Below are positions 33,598-43,147 of a stretch of DNA of 57,776 nt, piece after piece. Under the pieces are notes generated by a model. The model searched no databases. It worked only from the letters and a program-made list of their open reading frames with translations, and was not told the origin of the DNA. The DNA is from B16-G9 sp964400655 (GTDB taxonomy: Bacteria > Bacteroidota > Bacteroidia > Bacteroidales > F082), in contig CAYNVN010000074.1 of the NCBI GenBank assembly GCA_964400655.1, positions 1-57,776 of the forward strand. Reading direction: 5' to 3'. Numbering within the stretch: the stretch's first letter is position 1; the number at the start of each line of letters is the position of its first letter. Made by a program: the position numbers and the translations under genes.

Positions 33598-36500
33598 TTA
33601 TTTTGATAAGAATATTTTAGAATTATAAATCTGACTGTTACAGATTATACGAACGGCAACATATTGATTATTAATATGGAGCGGCAAAGAAACCAAATCG
33701 CCTGCAGGAAGTTTTTGTTGTTTAATTTTCTTTCCCGTAAGGTCGAAAACGGTGATTATTTTGGTTTGATATGCGGCTTTGTTTTTACTTGCAATGTATA
33801 TGGTATGGCCGTATGAATAAATATTTATGTTGCGGTGTTCGTTGCCGTTTTCGTTAATTCCGGAGGCATTTCGGGTAAAATGTAAACGGAAACGGTTATG
33901 TTCGTCCGTTGAAGAAGCCGTGAAATTATATTGCGGGTTTTTGTTTAAAAGTTGCATTGTTCCGGTTTGCATGTCTTCCAAAAAGACTTCAATTCCGGGG
34001 ATATCCTCTGTTTGGGCTGTCATGGTATGAGTTCCGTTTTTCCCGGCTTTAAACATAAGGTTTACCACTTTGGATTCGCCGACCTTTAAATCGGGTAAAG
34101 CATCGATAGATAGCTTTTCCTGTTCTTCTAAACAGTAAAGCTGCGGAGCATCGTTACTTCCCATTCTTTTTCGGCCGTCGTAGCTATTATCGTAACCGTT
34201 TGTTAATCCCTCTTTAAACGTAATCCAAATGCCGTCGAAACGTTCCTCTTTTTGAACCGTTAAAATAAAATGGGTAATTGTATTGGGTTCAGGTGCGTAA
34301 AAGGATTGGTCGGATAATGTCCGGGCATCCGTCGGAATGGTCAGCGAGGCATTGGCAGCATTGGTATGAACAAAAAATCCCTGACCTTTTGGAATAATTC
34401 CACCGGTAAGTAAACCGCTGCCGCTACCACTGTAACTTCTGTAATTACCTGCAACCGGATCCCAGACCCATACTTCATTATCAACGTTTGCGAGGTTCCA
34501 GGTGCCTGTGCCCCACAAAACAGGGCAGGTAAACGGATTACCTAACAGGTTGTATCCGAGGGTATCGTGGGTAAACGACAGCGACACGTTTATGCTTGAA
34601 TCAATTAATGTTCCAGCGAAAGTAACCGTAGTGTCGTATCCGGCATCTACCCAGGCTTCGTAACCCCGACCCGTGTTTAACGGAGTACTTAATGCAATGA
34701 TGTAGGTACGATCGTTGGTGGGTTCGTTAAATTGGGTTAACCAAACCGAAGGAGTACCGTTAAAATAAAAGTTATTGGCAGTTGCCTCATTAATCATGGG
34801 TGAAATTTCGTGCCATTTTCCTGAGGTGAGATAGCGTTCGGCAGTGGCCGTACCGTTTACGGTTATTTTCTCGGTGCCTAACAAAGCGGCATCGCCAGTG
34901 TCGTCCGATTCGATAATAATATTTTTGCATACTCCGCCGTAGGTAATAACCTCGGGATAATTGGTTAATCCGGTGGGTATAATTACATCGGTAGAGTCGA
35001 AAGGAATGTCTGTTGCGTTCCAATTGCCGTTTTCGTACCAGCTTCTTCCGCCTGTACCTGTCCAGATAGCTGTTGCAGGAATATCGGTATGAATGGTTAC
35101 ACTGTCGATGTAAAGGTTGTACTGATAATTACTGTTGGCAAGGAAGCCGATTGAAACGTTTGCCGTATTTGCCAGGCTGCTGAGGTTTACGGTGTGTTTC
35201 GACCATCCCGATTCATTATCTTTTCGCGGATAGATGGTTCCGATATTGTTCCAAACACCTCCGTTTACCGATACCTGAACCGTAATACCTTCTACTTCGT
35301 CGCCATATTTATAATGATACATCCAAAATGAGAGGCCGATTTCGGTTAATCCCGTAAAATTAAATTGGGGTGTTGAAAGACGGGCAACGGTTCCCGATGA
35401 AGCGTAATGACTGTTGAATATAGCCATGGCACTGCCTTTAGCCGGTTGTGCAGTTGGATAGGTGGAAGAGGCTGTTTTCGACCATGCCGGCATGGTATTT
35501 CCCGGCGCAACAACTGTTTGGTGCCAGCATTGGGGGGGTACCGATGTTTCAAACCCTTCGGTAAACGGGAATGTTGTTATGGACGGGCATTCGGTTGTAA
35601 AACTTCCCGCATCCGACCAACTACTGCCACAGGCTGCACGAACATACCACTGGTAAGTTGTGGATGCTGTTAGCGTATCAACGGTTACCGGTTTGGAAGT
35701 AACTGTGGAGTAAGGCAGTCCGGTGGTATCGGTTCCGTTTGTTACAATGCGTATATCCCATGTGTTGGATACGCCCTGTTCGGTCCACGACAACTTTTCG
35801 GTAGTGGCGTTAACATTGCTTGCAGTGAGATTAAGCGGTGGCGGGCATCCCGAAACAGGTTCGTAATTGAAATTGTCGATGTAAATATAACGGTTGGTTC
35901 CGCCTAAACCGTGCTTAAATGCAATGTATTCATCGGAACCTGTATAGTTGCCGCCAAAATAGACGATATACTCGGCGTAACTGTTGGTTAATGTGATGGT
36001 TTTATAGGGTGTAAAAGTGGTTTCGTCAGCCGGATTCGACATGGTGCCCACAATAAGTGTATAGCCGTTGTAATATCCCTTGGCATAAAAGCGTATCTGG
36101 TTTTGCTGTGAGGTTAAATCACCCAATTGAGGAGTTATCAGGTAAAGTTTCGCGTTATTATCATAATAATTATAAAGCAAAACATGGTTGGGTGTTGAAT
36201 AGGGTCCTGAGGATGAATAGGTTTCCACTTTTATATAGTTGGGGTAGTCGTTCGACTCTTTTATACTCGACCAGCAAAGGGGTAAATCGGGTTTGGTAAC
36301 AGCATCGAAGTTTTCCGATAACGAAGCGTTATAGGTACCGCAATCGGTAGTAAATGTGGTTGCACTGGTCCATGCGCCACCACAATTACTACGTACATAC
36401 CAGCTGTATGTGGTTGCGGCGGTGAGGGTATCCACATTTAAAGGATTGCTTGAGGTGGTGGTATAAGGTGTTCCGGTGGTGTCGGTACCCTGTAACACAA

Positions 36501-39500
36501 TGCGGACATCCCATGAGGTAGCAGTACTGTTTTCCAGCCAGCTAAGGTCAGCCGATGTTTGTGTTATGTTACTTGTTGTGGGGTTAGACGGATGTGGACA
36601 CGAAGGCATGGGCTCGTAAACAAAATCGTCGATATATACCCAGTGGTAACTGCCTGCATTACCGTGCTTAAAGGCGATAATATTGTTGGTTCCGGTATAT
36701 GCCGCACCGAAAAAGAGGTTGTATTGTGTGTATGTTGTGGAGAGTTGTATGGTATCGAAAGTCGAAAATGTTGAGGCATCGCCGGCATCGGACATGGTTC
36801 CCACTATTAAAGTGCCTGTATTGCTGCTGCATTTGGCATAAAAGCTTATTTGATTTTGTTGTGACGTAAGATCGGAGAATGCGGGCGAGATAAGCAACAG
36901 GGTGGAATTCAGGTCGTTTCCGTTGTACATCCTAACGTGATTCGGGTAGGAGTGTTCGTTGGAAGTGTTGGTTTCCACAACGGCACCGGTATAGGTGGAG
37001 TTGACGATGGTGTTCCAGCAGTGGGGGATTTCGGGCGCTGTAACTCCGTCGAAGTTTTCACTGTAATTAACGGTAAAGGTACCGCAATCGGTAACAAATT
37101 CGGAAGGACCTCCCCAGTTGTCGCCGCCATGTTCCCTTACATACCATTCGTAATAGGTATTTGATGTGAGCGTGTCAACGGTAAAAGGATTGTTGGATGT
37201 AACGGCATAGGCTACGGCAGTGGTATCGGCACCTTGCAACACAATACGTACATCCCACGAAGTGGCGGTTCCGTTTTCAGTCCATCCCAAATCGGCGCTG
37301 TTTTGTGTAATGTTGGTTTCGTAAAGGTCGGATGGCGGCGGGTAGAGCGGCATGGGCTCGTAATGGAAATTGTCAATGTATAGGTGACGATATGTGGCAC
37401 CCACACCTGCTTTAAAAGCAATATAGTTGTTGTTAAGATTGTAAGAAGAGCCGAACATAACCAAATACTCTTCGTAACTGTTTGTAAGTTCGATGGTTTT
37501 AAATGCGGTGAAAGTGGTTTGATCTGCCGGGTCTGACATGGTTCCGACAATAACACTGTCGCCGGCACTGCCGGCTTTGGCATAAAAAGTAATTTGATTT
37601 TGTTGTGTGGTAAGGTCGTTGATTTCGGGAGATATGAAAAGTAATAAGGCGTTTACATCGCTGTAATTGTATAGGTGAATATGATTGGGTGATGTAACAG
37701 GTGTTTGTGATGTGTACGATTCCACCACTGCATACGAGTTGTTTGCATCCACAATGGACGACCAGCAATGGGGCAGGTTTGGGGCTGCTTCGATATCGAA
37801 GTATTCGTCAAATGGCGAAGAAAAGGTAGTGCAATTGGTAACAAAACTGCTTTTTTTCCAATCACTTCCGCAATTACTTCTTACGTACCAGTCGTAATAG
37901 GTATTAGGGTCGAGGGTATCTACTACAATGCTGGTTACGTTTTTAGTAACAAAACCGGTTCCGGTAGTATCTGTTCCTTTTAAAACAAGGCGAAGGTCCC
38001 ATTGGCTGGCACTTCCGTTTTCTGTCCAATCCAATGTAACCGATGTTTGTGTAATGTTGTTTTCGGTTAAATCGGACGGCGGGGGACAGGCAGGCATAGG
38101 TTCGTATTGGAAGTCATCAATATAAATGTAAACAGAACCATTGCCAAGGCCATGTTTAAAAGCAATGTATTCGTTGTTGAGCGTATAAGAGCTACCAAAC
38201 ATAATAAGGTATAACGAGTCGTAAGTTGTTCCGGTGGTTATGGTTTTAAATTCGGTAAAAGTGGCTGTGTCGGCAGGGTCCGACATGGTGCCGATTATTA
38301 ATTGCTGATCGTCAACGCTGCTTTTTGCATAAAACCTGATTTGATTTGTCTGCGAAGTTAAATCGCTCAACCTGGGAGTGACGAGCATTAGAGTGGCATT
38401 GTTATCCAATGAGTTGTACATGAGAATATGGTTGGGTGAGGAGTGGGGTGAGGAGTACTTATAGGTTTCAATCCTTGCGTAATTGGAGGTAGAGTAAATA
38501 ATATCCGACCAGCAATCGGGTAGTTCAGGAGTTGTAACTGCATCAAAGTTTTCCGAAAATGTTGCCGAATAACTATTACAGTCGGTGGTAAAACCGGAAC
38601 TCTCCGACCAATTGTTTCCGCAGTGTGCTTTTACATACCAGTCGTAAGAGGTGTTGGCGGTAAGTGTATCTACTGTTATCGGATTGGAAGAAATCGTGCT
38701 TACGGAAGTGCCGTTGGTATCGGCTCCTGCTTCTACAATGCGAATATCCCATGAGGTGGCGGTACCGTTTTCGACCCACGAAAGTGTTGCCGAAGAAGCG
38801 GTTATATTACTTTCCGACAGGTCGGACGGCGGAGGACAGGCAGGTGTGGCTTCGTAAACAAAATCATCAATATAGTAATTCTCGTAATACTTTTCCATAG
38901 CATGTTTAAAAGCAATGTAGGTGTTGTTCTCGCCATAAGTAGAGCCGAATATAACCGTATATTGGGAGTAGGTATCGCTAAGGGTAATGGTTTTAAAAGG
39001 GGTGAATGTAGAGGCATCCTGCGGGTCGGTCATGGTACCGATTATCAGCGAATAATCAGGGTCATCGCCTTTGGCATAAAATCGTATTTGGTTGGTTTGA
39101 TTCGTTAAATCGGTAAATTGAGGTGTTATGAGCATTACTGTTCCGCTGGTATCATTGGCATTATATATTAAAACACAGTTAGGGCTTGAAACGGCTGAAT
39201 TATTGTAAGTTTTTACATAAGCATAGTTAGATGAGTTAACGATTTTCGACCAACAGTTGGGCAGGTTGGGTGCTGAAACACCGTCGAAATTTTCGGAAAG
39301 CGGCTGGCTGTTGCTTGAACAGGAAGTAAGGAAAGAGGAGGGACCAATCCATGAACTGCCGCAATGCGACCTGATGTACCAGTCGTATTGGGTATTGCCG
39401 CTTAGGGTATCGATGTGCAGCGGGTTGGAAGATGTAGTGGTAAAAGGTTTTCCAGTGGTATCGGCACCCTGTAAAACAAGCCGCACATCCCATGAAGTAA

Positions 39501-42500
39501 TGCTTCCTATTTGCGACCATGATAAGTCGGCCATGGTAGCCGTAATGTTGCTTTCTTCCTGATGTGAGGGAGGCGGACAGGCGGGCATTTGGGTTACGAT
39601 GATGGTATAATCTTCCACTTCGCCCCGATATGATGTACCGCATGGTTCGCCGCATGACGAACCGGATTGTTTAATCCTGACACGCATTACCGTTCGTCCG
39701 GTATCGGCATCTGAGGGAACGTCGAAAAGGTAAGTTCCGGTAGCACCGTTATCCGATTCGCAAATAATATTTTCGGTAGTCTCGTCAAAAATACCGTCGC
39801 GGTTCCAGTCAACCCATGCACTAACATCGCTGCTTTGGCTGCTGATTCCGTTGGTAACGGTTATGCTCACTTCGGCTTCTCCCTGATAAAGGTCGGTAGA
39901 AAGTGATTTGTAATCGTGATAACCGTCGGATCCGGTTCCCGTATTGTTAATATTTCCAACTTCTACTCCGCTAATATATTCGGTACCACCTCCCGAAGCC
40001 TGGCAATAGTAATGGTATTGACCTGTAGTGATGTAATCGGTTTTGGTGTTGGTGTTGCTGCCGCCGGCATTGGTAGCCGTTAGTTGTACGGTGTAGTTTC
40101 CAAGAGCGGTAAACTGTACTTTCGGGTTCTGAGAGTTGGCATTTGTACCGTCAACAAAGTTAAAGGTGGAAGGGGTAATGGTCCATTGCCATGATGTAGG
40201 CAAATTGCCGGAAAAATCGTACAGATTAACGGTTTGATTAAGAATGGGGACGGTATCGTCGGCAATAAAATCGGTTTGGGGTGTTCCTGCGGTAAAAGTG
40301 TATAAATCGGATTCCCAAAGGCCACGGCCGTAACTTGCCGCCCTGATCCGGCTGTTGGAGGGGGTGTTGTTATCGTAATAAATTTTCAGTTCGGTTATAA
40401 CCACATTTGGCAGGCCGTTGCTGAATAACTGCCATTTGCCGTTTCCGTATTTTACATAAACACCAACATCGGTGCCGGCATATAATTCGGCAACAGAGGT
40501 ATTTAGTTTGTTTTGTGCCAGTGTCATTACGGGAACTTCGGGTAAGCCGTACGATATGTCTTTCCATGTAGTGCCGCCATCGGTGGTTTCAAACACACTG
40601 TAACTGTTGTATTGTCCCATTGTTATCCAAACAGTGTTAACATCGTCGTCTTTAACGGTTACATAAGTGATATTTGCCTGGTTAACAGGAAGTGTTCCGG
40701 TAATATTTGTCCATGTAACACCTCCGTCGGTGGTTTTATACAATTCGGAGTTTGAATCAAAACCGGTACATCCGTATATGTAATCGGAATTTGACGGAGC
40801 TATTGCAAATTCACGAAATTGATGACTTCCGATAGATGTCCAGGTGTTTCCTCCGTCAATTGATTTTTTCAGTGTATTGTCAACAGCATAAATGGTTGTA
40901 TGAACGTTGGGATCGATGGCAAGCGGCATAATCCACGGGGCGTATGCAAAATGGGATGAAAGATCGGTACTGGTAGCCCAGTGATTGGTTGTTCGTTTAA
41001 GTCCGCCGTTTTGCGATTCTCCGAATTGAATATCGCTGTTGCTGTAATCAATAATACAATCCATACCATCGCCACCTATAACATCCTGCCAGCTACCTGC
41101 GTTAACCGACTTTGTTCCGTTATCCTGTAAACCGGCAATAACATCGCTTTGGTTGGTTTGTGACACGTCTGTACGGTATATTTGACCGATAACAATACCG
41201 TTACTAAGGTCGCTCCAGGTGGTTCCTCCATCTGATGTTTTATAAATACCACCGTCGTTACCTTCAAAAAGTGTTGAACTACCGTTTTGAAAAGTCAGAC
41301 AGTGTTTGTCGGCATGAACCTCCTGAACGGCACCCCCGCAGGTACCCGTCCAATAATTTTTTATATTCCAGTTAATTCCGCCATCGGTGGTTTTCCAGGT
41401 ATTGACACCTCCAACGAACACCACATTGGCGTTGTTAGGATCAACAGCCATTGTAAAGTCGTAGTTTCCCTGACCCCCTCCTAAACCGTTACATAATCTG
41501 CCAAGCAGATTAACACTGCATCCTGTAGAAAGATAAGAAACGCCACTGTTATCCGATTTATAGAAACCCTTTAATCCGCTACCATCGTTTACGGCAACTG
41601 CAGCATATACCCATGAATTTTGATTGGGGCTAACCGCAATTACCACACGTTTTCCCGATGTTGACAGTGCCTTGTTCCATGTAATACCACCATCGGTAGA
41701 GAGAAAGACATCGCCGTTATCCTGTCCTCCGGCATAAATGGTTTGCGCATCACCGGGTTTAAATTCCATATCGTAAAACGGCTCGGATGAAATTAATGTC
41801 CATGTAGTTCCTCCGTCGCTGGTTTTGTATAAGCCGTTGGATGTGGCTGCATAAAGTATTTGATGATTTTGGGGGTTCGTCAACAGCCTGTTTATGGTTA
41901 TTTTGGATGAAGCGGAAAAGGTGAGTCCCGTAGAATTCCAGGTAGTTCCTCCGTCAACCGATTTTAATATACCGATACTGTTGTTGTCGTTTTGTTGTCC
42001 TCCGTTCATGGTCCATAACGATCCGCCGTCGCGGTCGCCGGTAGCGATGAACAAAGTATCGTTAGCGGCAGTACTGCCGGCAAGTACAACAACATCGCTA
42101 ACCCCCAACACGGCATTATCGTCGGTTAAAACACTCCATGATACAGCATTATCAGTGGTTTTCCACAAACCGCCCGAAGGAGAACCTGCGTAATAGGTAT
42201 TGTTGTCGTTTTCACGGAAACCAATACAGTTTATACGGCCGATACCGTGGTAACCTCCTGACGAAGAGGCTGGCCCCATGCTTGTCCAGTTTCCGGAAGC
42301 ACTGCGTGAAGCACTGTTTTTAATCTGCATGATAATATCTGCAGCCCTGGTTTTCGGAAAATCGCCTGTTACCGGATTTGTGCGGTCGTGCCAGTACCAT
42401 TCCCAGCGCTTAAAACGGTTAAATCCGGGAACTTTCTTTTTTATGCCGTTTTCAGTATAGTAGCCTTTATAATCGGCATTATATGCCTTTAATTTTTCAT

Positions 42501-42642
42501 TAAATTGTTTCCGTAAATCAAAAAATGTTTTTGATTTAACAGAAAGAGGATTAGTCGACTTTTTAGCAACCTGCGCCGAAACTCCTGCAGGTATAAGTAT
42601 CGAAAATGTAATTAATAAAAGTAAAAAGTCGTGTTTCTTCAT
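33598..42642 (-). CDS. Giant T9SS-secreted multidomain surface protein
   Basis: 3014 aa. Signal peptide (1-24, GVSAQ); BNR/Asp-box or sortilin-like propeller repeats (~110-780, many 'STDGGITW', 'KTTDGG.NW' turns); a PKD-like domain (~790-870, WQWTITPSTF to NYTVQLTATNAGG); a GEVED domain (~885-1010, AWVDWNRDGIFDE, RGEVEDYTIIV). Six tandem ~250-aa units follow, starting near 1020, 1269, 1519, 1768, 2016 and 2266. Each has a fibronectin-III-like part beginning CPPPS.L...NIT and a MAM/choice-of-anchor-J-like part. A beta-rich stretch (~2480-2920) leads to a type A T9SS sorting domain (VFDLTGKKIKQQKL to IYNSKIFLSK). Expected to be exported by T9SS and attached to the surface or released. It starts 23 bases after the 80-aa gene. 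Confidence 0.92.
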   Translation of the reverse strand: MKKHDFLLLLITFSILIPAGVSAQVAKKSTNPLSVKSKTFFDLRKQFNEKLKAYNADYKGYYTENGIKKKVPGFNRFKRWEWYWHDRTNPVTGDFPKTRAADIIMQIKNSASRSASGNWTSMGPASSSGGYHGIGRINCIGFRENDNNTYYAGSPSGGLWKTTDNAVSWSVLTDDNAVLGVSDVVVLAGSTAANDTLFIATGDRDGGSLWTMNGGQQNDNNSIGILKSVDGGTTWNSTGLTFSASSKITINRLLTNPQNHQILYAATSNGLYKTSDGGTTWTLISSEPFYDMEFKPGDAQTIYAGGQDNGDVFLSTDGGITWNKALSTSGKRVVIAVSPNQNSWVYAAVAVNDGSGLKGFYKSDNSGVSYLSTGCSVNLLGRLCNGLGGGQGNYDFTMAVDPNNANVVFVGGVNTWKTTDGGINWNIKNYWTGTCGGAVQEVHADKHCLTFQNGSSTLFEGNDGGIYKTSDGGTTWSDLSNGIVIGQIYRTDVSQTNQSDVIAGLQDNGTKSVNAGSWQDVIGGDGMDCIIDYSNSDIQFGESQNGGLKRTTNHWATSTDLSSHFAYAPWIMPLAIDPNVHTTIYAVDNTLKKSIDGGNTWTSIGSHQFREFAIAPSNSDYIYGCTGFDSNSELYKTTDGGVTWTNITGTLPVNQANITYVTVKDDDVNTVWITMGQYNSYSVFETTDGGTTWKDISYGLPEVPVMTLAQNKLNTSVAELYAGTDVGVYVKYGNGKWQLFSNGLPNVVITELKIYYDNNTPSNSRIRAASYGRGLWESDLYTFTAGTPQTDFIADDTVPILNQTVNLYDFSGNLPTSWQWTITPSTFNFVDGTNANSQNPKVQFTALGNYTVQLTATNAGGSNTNTKTDYITTGQYHYYCQASGGGTEYISGVEVGNINNTGTGSDGYHDYKSLSTDLYQGEAEVSITVTNGISSQSSDVSAWVDWNRDGIFDETTENIICESDNGATGTYLFDVPSDADTGRTVMRVRIKQSGSSCGEPCGTSYRGEVEDYTIIVTQMPACPPPSHQEESNITATMADLSWSQIGSITSWDVRLVLQGADTTGKPFTTTSSNPLHIDTLSGNTQYDWYIRSHCGSSWIGPSSFLTSCSSNSQPLSENFDGVSAPNLPNCWSKIVNSSNYAYVKTYNNSAVSSPNCVLIYNANDTSGTVMLITPQFTDLTNQTNQIRFYAKGDDPDYSLIIGTMTDPQDASTFTPFKTITLSDTYSQYTVIFGSTYGENNTYIAFKHAMEKYYENYYIDDFVYEATPACPPPSDLSESNITASSATLSWVENGTATSWDIRIVEAGADTNGTSVSTISSNPITVDTLTANTSYDWYVKAHCGNNWSESSGFTTDCNSYSATFSENFDAVTTPELPDCWSDIIYSTSNYARIETYKYSSPHSSPNHILMYNSLDNNATLMLVTPRLSDLTSQTNQIRFYAKSSVDDQQLIIGTMSDPADTATFTEFKTITTGTTYDSLYLIMFGSSYTLNNEYIAFKHGLGNGSVYIYIDDFQYEPMPACPPPSDLTENNITQTSVTLDWTENGSASQWDLRLVLKGTDTTGTGFVTKNVTSIVVDTLDPNTYYDWYVRSNCGSDWKKSSFVTNCTTFSSPFDEYFDIEAAPNLPHCWSSIVDANNSYAVVESYTSQTPVTSPNHIHLYNYSDVNALLLFISPEINDLTTQQNQITFYAKAGSAGDSVIVGTMSDPADQTTFTAFKTIELTNSYEEYLVMFGSSYNLNNNYIAFKAGVGATYRHLYIDNFHYEPMPLYPPPSDLYETNITQNSADLGWTENGTATSWDVRIVLQGADTTAVAYAVTSNNPFTVDTLTSNTYYEWYVREHGGDNWGGPSEFVTDCGTFTVNYSENFDGVTAPEIPHCWNTIVNSTYTGAVVETNTSNEHSYPNHVRMYNGNDLNSTLLLISPAFSDLTSQQNQISFYAKCSSNTGTLIVGTMSDAGDASTFSTFDTIQLSTTYTQYNLFFGAAYTGTNNIIAFKHGNAGSYHWVYIDDFVYEPMPSCPHPSNPTTSNITQTSADLSWLENSTATSWDVRIVLQGTDTTGTPYTTTSSNPLNVDTLTAATTYSWYVRSNCGGAWTSATTFTTDCGTYNASLSENFDAVTKPDLPLCWSSIKESNDYPNYIKVETYSSSGPYSTPNHVLLYNYYDNNAKLYLITPQLGDLTSQQNQIRFYAKGYYNGYTLIVGTMSNPADETTFTPYKTITLTNSYAEYIVYFGGNYTGSDEYIAFKHGLGGTNRYIYIDNFNYEPVSGCPPPLNLTASNVNATTEKLSWTEQGVSNTWDIRIVTNGTDTTGLPYSTVTSKPVTVDTLTASTTYQWYVRAACGSSWSDAGSFTTECPSITTFPFTEGFETSVPPQCWHQTVVAPGNTMPAWSKTASSTYPTAQPAKGSAMAIFNSHYASSGTVARLSTPQFNFTGLTEIGLSFWMYHYKYGDEVEGITVQVSVNGGVWNNIGTIYPRKDNESGWSKHTVNLSSLANTANVSIGFLANSNYQYNLYIDSVTIHTDIPATAIWTGTGGRSWYENGNWNATDIPFDSTDVIIPTGLTNYPEVITYGGVCKNIIIESDDTGDAALLGTEKITVNGTATAERYLTSGKWHEISPMINEATANNFYFNGTPSVWLTQFNEPTNDRTYIIALSTPLNTGRGYEAWVDAGYDTTVTFAGTLIDSSINVSLSFTHDTLGYNLLGNPFTCPVLWGTGTWNLANVDNEVWVWDPVAGNYRSYSGSGSGLLTGGIIPKGQGFFVHTNAANASLTIPTDARTLSDQSFYAPEPNTITHFILTVQKEERFDGIWITFKEGLTNGYDNSYDGRKRMGSNDAPQLYCLEEQEKLSIDALPDLKVGESKVVNLMFKAGKNGTHTMTAQTEDIPGIEVFLEDMQTGTMQLLNKNPQYNFTASSTDEHNRFRLHFTRNASGINENGNEHRNINIYSYGHTIYIASKNKAAYQTKIITVFDLTGKKIKQQKLPAGDLVSLPLHINNQYVAVRIICNSQIYNSKIFLSK

Positions 42643-42665
42643 AATAACAGATTTTAAGAGGTGGG

Positions 42666-42908
42666 TTAAATAATTATGTGTTTTGTTATGGTTTCTCCAT
42701 CGAACCTGAGTTTTAGGATAACAGGTCCTGAATGGGGTTCGAGATGATATTTTATAGAATTACAGTTGGTAAACCGTTTAAACAAAATAACCGATTGATT
42801 TTTACTGAGAATACTGATGTCGCCCTGTTTGATAATATGGTCGAAATTGACATATATTGTTTGGCCCGTATTCGAAATTATTAGCATAATAGTAGTGGTT
42901 TTGTACAA
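42666..42908 (-). CDS. Small beta protein of cassette 1 (T9SS-CTD-like, no signal peptide)
   Basis: 80 aa (73 from Met8, MLIISNTGQT). No signal peptide or membrane segment. The pattern DISILSKNQSVILFKRFTN, SIKYHL, GPVILKLRFDGETITKHIII resembles the last four or five strands of a T9SS type A C-terminal domain (IxIxDxxGKxV..., GxYxVKxxxDGKxxxKKIII). A related protein is encoded at the same position in cassette 2 (49550-49807). It directly precedes the 3014-aa gene and is probably co-transcribed with it. Function unknown; could bind the regulator or the cargo. Confidence 0.65.
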   Translation of the reverse strand: MYKTTTIMLIISNTGQTIYVNFDHIIKQGDISILSKNQSVILFKRFTNCNSIKYHLEPHSGPVILKLRFDGETITKHIII

Positions 42909-43147
42909 TGCAAATAAACCGAAACAAATTATTACTCCCTAATTTTACAGGTCATCAAAAGGTCATCATTATTAATTATTTTTTGATTTGTTTGGTTTTT
43001 TTGTGTAGGTGGCTGATTGGGCGACAGACATGGTAATATAAAGCAACAAAGGTAGTTACCATTTGATATCGGGATGATTTATGCTAAATGTAACTTTTGG
43101 GCAGGATAATTTATGTACATTTATCCACGAAAAATAGTCATCATGTT
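42909..43147. promoter_or_regulatory. Divergent regulatory region of cassette 1
   Basis: 239 AT-rich bases between the small gene (-) and the regulator (+). GGTCATCA occurs twice in direct repeat (42950-42957 and 42961-42968), one helical turn apart. On the minus strand TACCTTTG (43054-43047) matches the -7 consensus. GGTA/TACC (43051-43060) is a short palindrome overlapping it. No RNA gene seen. Confidence 0.45.

Noticed and set aside
34790..41484. Numerous 60-140 codon frames opposite and within the giant T9SS gene
   Set aside because: They repeat with the ~748-bp unit and mirror the coding strand; none has independent features.
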